This document shows, one piece after another, positions 60,323 to 64,000 of a stretch of 64,000 nt of DNA (within the stretch, counting starts at the first letter, position 1; the number at the start of each line of letters is the position of its first letter). The notes below the pieces were generated by a model that did not search any database, had not been told where the DNA came from, and saw only the letters and a program-made list of their open reading frames with translations. Position numbers and translations under genes: made by a program. The stretch lies in assembly GCA_035524955.1 (NCBI GenBank), contig DATLFG010000105.1, positions 62,001 through 126,000 of the forward strand. Reading direction: 5' to 3'. The stretch comes from CAMLFJ01 sp035524955 (GTDB lineage Bacteria; Methylomirabilota; Methylomirabilia; Rokubacteriales; CSP1-6).

Positions 60323-63300
60323 TTAGGCGTCGGTCAGCTTAACCGAGACGAGGCGGGAGAGGCCCGGCTCCTCCATGGTCACCCCATAGAGTACGTCGGC
60401 GGCCTCCATCGTCTTGCGGTTGTGCGTGATCACCACGAACTGGGTCTGGGTGCAGAGCTCGCGCAGCACCCGCAGGAACCGGTGGATGTTCGCGTCGTCG
60501 AGCGGCGCGTCCACCTCGTCGAGCACGCAGAAGGGGCTCGGGCGGTGGTAGAAGATCGCGAAGAGCAGGGCCAGTCCGGTGAGGGCCTTCTCACCCCCCG
60601 ACATCAACGTGACCGCCTGCAGGCGCTTGCCCCGGGGCTGGGCCATGAGCTCCACCCCCAGCTCCAGCGGATCCTCCTCCCCTTCCTCGGGCGGCACCAT
60701 ACGCAGCTCGGCGCGCCCACCCTCGAAGAGCCGGGAGAAAATGTCGCCGAAGTGCCGGTTGATGTCGTCGAAGGCCTCCTGGAATCGCTCCTGGGCGGTG
60801 CGGGTCATCCCGCGGAGGGCCTTCTCGAGGTCCTTGATCGACCCGACCACGTCGTCATGCTGGGTGCGCAGGAAGTCCAGGCGCTCGGTCAACTCGCGGA
60901 ACTCCTCGTCCGCCACCAGGTTGACCGGGCCCATGGCCTCGAGCTTGGTGGTCAGTTCCTCGTGGCGCTGCCGGACCTGCTCGAGATCCCGCGCGGTGTC
61001 GTGGGCGGCCAGCAGCGCCTCGGTGGTCTCGATGGCGTGGCGGCGCCGCGCTTCCTGCACCAGCTCCTCGCGCCGCACGCGGCCTTCCGTCTCGGTCAGA
61101 TCGAGCTGGTGGAGGTGGCTCACCAGCGCGGTCATCTGGTGCTGCACGTCGCGCAGCTGGGTCTCGAGCCCCTGGCGCTCGTCGATCTGGCGCTGGTGCT
61201 CTTCCGCGATGACCGCCACCTCGGCCTCGAGCCGGTCGCGCTCGGCCACCGCATCGCGGGCCTGCGCGTCCGTCCGCTCGCGCTCGGTGGTCAGGTCCCC
61301 GCGGCGCTCGGCGGTCTGCGCCCGGCGCCCCACCGACTGCCGCTGCTGGAGGCCGAAGTCCTGCTCGAGGCCCATGATGCGCTCGATATCGCGGCCCAGC
61401 GCCTCCACCCGTTCCGCCACCGTGGCCAGGGCGACGCGGCAGACCGTGAGGCGCTCGGTGAGCTCGGCTTCGTCGCCCTGCCCGCTCTCGAGCAGGGCCT
61501 GCAGCGTGGTCAGGTCTCCGCCCATCCGGGCCTCCCGGTCCGAGACGGCCGCCAGCGCCAGCTCGAGCTCGGCAAGCCGGGCCGCGGTTTCCTCGCGCTC
61601 GCCCGCGAGCTGCTCGCTCTCGGCGGTCAACGTATCCAGGTGGCGCGTGACCCGGTCCGCCTCGCGCAGCACCGATTCGAGGTCCTTCTCGCCCGAGAGC
61701 CGCGCGGTCTCCTGCGCCTGGTAGTTGGACTGCAGTCCCTCGAGACGCGTCCGCAGGGCGGTGACCTCGCCCTCGATCGCCTCCGCCTGCGCGCCGGCCG
61801 CGGCCGCGTCGCGCTCGAGGCCGCGGATCTCCTCGCCGAGCTGGCGGATCGCCCGCTTGCGGCCGAGCAGCGAGTGATCGTTGCTCAGCCGCTCGCTGTC
61901 GCGATGGCCGCCGGTGAGTCGACCGCTCGGCGACAGTACCTCGCCCGACCGCGTGACGTAGGTGGCGACCACACCGTTCCGACGCCAGAGCGTCTCGGCC
62001 TGATCCAGATGGGAGACGATGCCGACCCGCCCGAGGAGGTAGTGGAGCAGGGCCGGGCGCGGGCCGCCGACGAGGCGGGCCGCCCAGCTCACTTCCCCCG
62101 AGTCGTCGGGGAGGGCCGCCGCGGGCGGTAGCGTCTCGAGCGGCAGCAGGGTGGCCGCGCCCGCGCCCTCGCGCTCCAGGTAGCCGAGCGCGGCCCGCGC
62201 GTGCTCGAAGCGCTCCACCACGACCCACTGAAGCCGATCACCGAGGACCGCCTCCACCGCCGCCTCGAGCCCGTTCGGGACTTCCAGAAGGTCCGCCACC
62301 GTCCCCACGACGCCGTCCAGGTCGCCCGCGCCGGGGCGCGCGAACATCGCCCGCACGCCCGCGCCGTAGCCCTCGCGCTCCCGCTCCAGGCGCTCCAGCG
62401 CGTCCAGCGCCGACTGGCGCGCGGCCAGCTTCACGCGCAGGCCGGCGGCCGCCTCCTGCACCTCTATCCGCGCGGCCTCCCGGTCGCGCCGCGCTGCCTC
62501 GATCTCGTGCAGCTCCGTGCTCAGCAGCGAGAGCTGGGCGCCGGCTCGCTGCCCCGCCGCCTCCAGCCGGAGTCGCGTAGCCGCGAGGCCGTCGGCCTCC
62601 GCGCGGGCGGCGGCCAGCTCCGCCGCGAGGCGCTCCGCCCGGCGGTCCACCTGGGTGCGGCGCTCGCGGAGCTCGCCGCCCGAGCGCGTGAGCTCCGCGC
62701 GGGCGCCCGCGACCCGGATCTGCTCCAGCCGGAGGGCCTCGAAGCGCTCCCGCCGCTCGCCGAGCGCGCTCCGGCAAGCCTCGATCTGCGCCTCCACCCG
62801 TTGCACCTCACCCTCCTGCTCGGTGTGCCGCCGCCGGGCCTCCTCGAGGCCCCGCTCCTTCTCATCGCGCTCGGCGGCCAGCGCAACCCGCCGCTCGCCG
62901 AGCCCGCGGATCTCCTCCTCCAGGCGCGTCTCCTCCGCGAGCAGGTCCTGGATCTGCAGCCCCATCTGCTCGCGCCGCTCCAGGAGGCGCTCGGCCTCGC
63001 CCTGGATCTTCTGCACGGACTGGCGCAGGTCGCTCAGCCGGTACTCCGTGTCCTGGATGGCGGCGGCCTGCAGGGCCTGGCGGCCGGTCAGGGTGGCGAT
63101 CCGCGCCCGTTGCTGCTCCTCGTTCGCGCGCAGTGTCTCCATCTCGCGCGTGACCGCCTCGTGCTGCGCAGCCCGCGCCGCGTAGTCCGCCGCGAGGAGG
63201 GCCAGATCGAGTCCCTGCCGCTCGGCCTGGAGCGCCTTGTACTGCTGTGCCTTCCGCGCCTGGCGCTCGATCGAGGAGAGCTGGCGGCGCACCTCCTCCA

Positions 63301-63880
63301 TGACGTCGCGCAGCCGCTGCAGATTGAGCCGGGTTGCGTCGAGCTTGCCCTGGGTCTCGGAGCGCTGCTGCTTGTAGCGCGCGATGCCCGCGGCCTCCTC
63401 GATGAACATGCGGCGCTCCCACGGCTTGGCGGTCAGCACGTGGTTGAGCCGCTCCTGGTCCATGAGGGCGTAGGCCTTCGGATTCACCCCGGTGCCCGCG
63501 AAGAGGTCCTGGATGTCGCGTAGCCGGCACACGTTGGTGTTGAGCAGGTACTCGCTCTCGCCGGTACGGTAGAGCCGGCGGGCCACCGCCACCTCGCTCC
63601 ACGGCACGTTGAGGCCTCCGTCGTTGTTGAAGACGAGGTTGACCTCGGCCATGCCGATCATCTTCCGCGAGGCGGAGCCGTGGAAGATGATGTCTTCCAT
63701 CTTGGCGCCGCGGAGGGTCTTGGGGCTCTGCTCGCCGAGGGCCCAGCGGATCGCGTCGGCCACGTTGGACTTGCCGCAGCCGTTTGGGCCGACGATGCAG
63801 GTGACGCCGGGGAAGACCTTCACGTCGGTCTTCTCCGCGAACGACTTGAAGCCGTGAATCAGGATCGATTCGAGTCGCAT
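60323..63880 (-). CDS. smc: chromosome partition protein Smc
   Basis: An 1185-residue SMC ATPase. Walker A is in GVTCIVGPNGCGKSN (about residues 29-43). Two long coiled coils flank a hinge at about 515-680 (with DLDGVVGTVADLL). The C-terminal head has LMSGGEKALTGLALLFAIF and PFCVLDEVDAPLDDAN. With ScpA and ScpB (20.6-22.1 kb) it forms the condensin that organises the chromosome. The ATG at 63880 gives the universal MRLESILIHGFKSF start, so upstream in-frame codons are ignored. Confidence 0.97.
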   Translation of the reverse strand: MRLESILIHGFKSFAEKTDVKVFPGVTCIVGPNGCGKSNVADAIRWALGEQSPKTLRGAKMEDIIFHGSASRKMIGMAEVNLVFNNDGGLNVPWSEVAVARRLYRTGESEYLLNTNVCRLRDIQDLFAGTGVNPKAYALMDQERLNHVLTAKPWERRMFIEEAAGIARYKQQRSETQGKLDATRLNLQRLRDVMEEVRRQLSSIERQARKAQQYKALQAERQGLDLALLAADYAARAAQHEAVTREMETLRANEEQQRARIATLTGRQALQAAAIQDTEYRLSDLRQSVQKIQGEAERLLERREQMGLQIQDLLAEETRLEEEIRGLGERRVALAAERDEKERGLEEARRRHTEQEGEVQRVEAQIEACRSALGERRERFEALRLEQIRVAGARAELTRSGGELRERRTQVDRRAERLAAELAAARAEADGLAATRLRLEAAGQRAGAQLSLLSTELHEIEAARRDREAARIEVQEAAAGLRVKLAARQSALDALERLEREREGYGAGVRAMFARPGAGDLDGVVGTVADLLEVPNGLEAAVEAVLGDRLQWVVVERFEHARAALGYLEREGAGAATLLPLETLPPAAALPDDSGEVSWAARLVGGPRPALLHYLLGRVGIVSHLDQAETLWRRNGVVATYVTRSGEVLSPSGRLTGGHRDSERLSNDHSLLGRKRAIRQLGEEIRGLERDAAAAGAQAEAIEGEVTALRTRLEGLQSNYQAQETARLSGEKDLESVLREADRVTRHLDTLTAESEQLAGEREETAARLAELELALAAVSDREARMGGDLTTLQALLESGQGDEAELTERLTVCRVALATVAERVEALGRDIERIMGLEQDFGLQQRQSVGRRAQTAERRGDLTTERERTDAQARDAVAERDRLEAEVAVIAEEHQRQIDERQGLETQLRDVQHQMTALVSHLHQLDLTETEGRVRREELVQEARRRHAIETTEALLAAHDTARDLEQVRQRHEELTTKLEAMGPVNLVADEEFRELTERLDFLRTQHDDVVGSIKDLEKALRGMTRTAQERFQEAFDDINRHFGDIFSRLFEGGRAELRMVPPEEGEEDPLELGVELMAQPRGKRLQAVTLMSGGEKALTGLALLFAIFYHRPSPFCVLDEVDAPLDDANIHRFLRVLRELCTQTQFVVITHNRKTMEAADVLYGVTMEEPGLSRLVSVKLTDA

Positions 63881-63909
63881 GGCCGTCACGCCCGGTAGGG
63901 CGTGATCCA

Positions 63910-63939
63910 CTAATACCATGTGGTGACGGCATCAACCAA
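63910..63939 (-). promoter_or_regulatory. possible sigma-70-type promoter of smc
   Basis: The minus strand has TTGGTT (63939-63934), 18 bases, then TATTAG (63915-63910). Transcription would start near 63903, about 23 bases before the smc ATG. The boxes are weak matches but lie just after an apparent terminator, which is the expected layout. Confidence 0.4.
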
Positions 63940-63960
63940 GAAAAAACCCCACCAGCGGGG
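63940..63960 (-). terminator. rho-independent terminator of the gene upstream of smc
   Basis: On the minus strand CCCC (63960-63957), a six-base loop and GGGG (63950-63947) are followed by a run of six T (63946-63941). The stem is short but pure G-C, and the T-run is the only clear one in the window. The gene it ends lies beyond the right edge. Confidence 0.5.
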
Positions 63961-64000
63961 GGCGGGGAGGCGCTGCGGCACTAGATATGGGCGCAGGGTT

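Overview
This 64-kb window comes from a GC-rich (roughly 70% by eye) Gram-negative bacterium. It carries lipid A, Kdo and heptose genes, BamA, Skp and a Lol transporter, so the cell has an outer membrane and a lipopolysaccharide. The gene content (LpxI rather than LpxH, ClpC, separate HldA and HldC, many GTG starts) and the gene order suggest a soil-type lineage such as Methylomirabilota/Rokubacteria or a deltaproteobacterium-like group. That placement is inference and was not tested. All 60 protein genes and the single tRNA lie on the minus strand. Genes are packed tightly, often with 4-base GTGA/ATGA or 1-base TGATG overlaps, and no gene-free stretch exceeds about 175 bases.

Right to left is the direction of transcription. 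63.9-58.5 kb: smc, a RodZ-like protein and ftsY. 58.4-54.8 kb: riboflavin synthesis (ribD, ribE, ribBA, ribH). 54.8-47.5 kb: nusB, a phosphoesterase, lnt, prfB (with its programmed frameshift), lysS and lolC/lolD. 47.3-40.1 kb: clpC, then bamA, skp, lpxD and lpxA. 40.1-23.2 kb: a lipid A and LPS-core block with a Gfo/Idh oxidoreductase, lpxI, lpxB, an acyltransferase, waaA, lpxK, waaF, five GT4-type glycosyltransferases, gmhB, hldA, hldC, waaC and a GT2 enzyme. 23.2-19.9 kb: trpS, scpA, scpB, rluB. 19.9-12.7 kb: pheA, hisC, tyrA, cmk, plsC, rpsA, sppA. 12.6-6.4 kb: ihfB, a HIT protein, mutS, mutL, miaA, with hflX and pgsA beyond. 4.5 kb to the left edge: a PDZ-radical SAM-DUF512 protein, der, a SPOR protein, ihfA, a MerR regulator, tRNA-Pro(GGG) and a truncated surE.

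The block therefore combines envelope biogenesis (lipid A, Kdo, heptose, core sugars, lipoprotein acylation and export, outer-membrane protein assembly) with translation, chromosome organisation, aromatic amino acid synthesis and mismatch repair. Some genes usually found in these neighbourhoods are absent: aroA between tyrA and cmk, fabZ between lpxD and lpxA, and msbA beside lpxB/lpxK.

The least ordinary content is small-scale. A dispersed palindromic element (27-base hairpin in a ~63-base core) occurs in four intergenic gaps, and a fifth copy sits in frame inside the mutL linker. A second palindromic family supplies codons to the end of scpA. A third family sits directly after the tyrA and ribE stop codons. 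The 3' end of mutL is duplicated. rluB and the phosphoesterase gene appear to start at non-standard codons, and gmhB appears to have an almost leaderless promoter. No obvious new defence system, CRISPR array, prophage or insertion sequence was seen.
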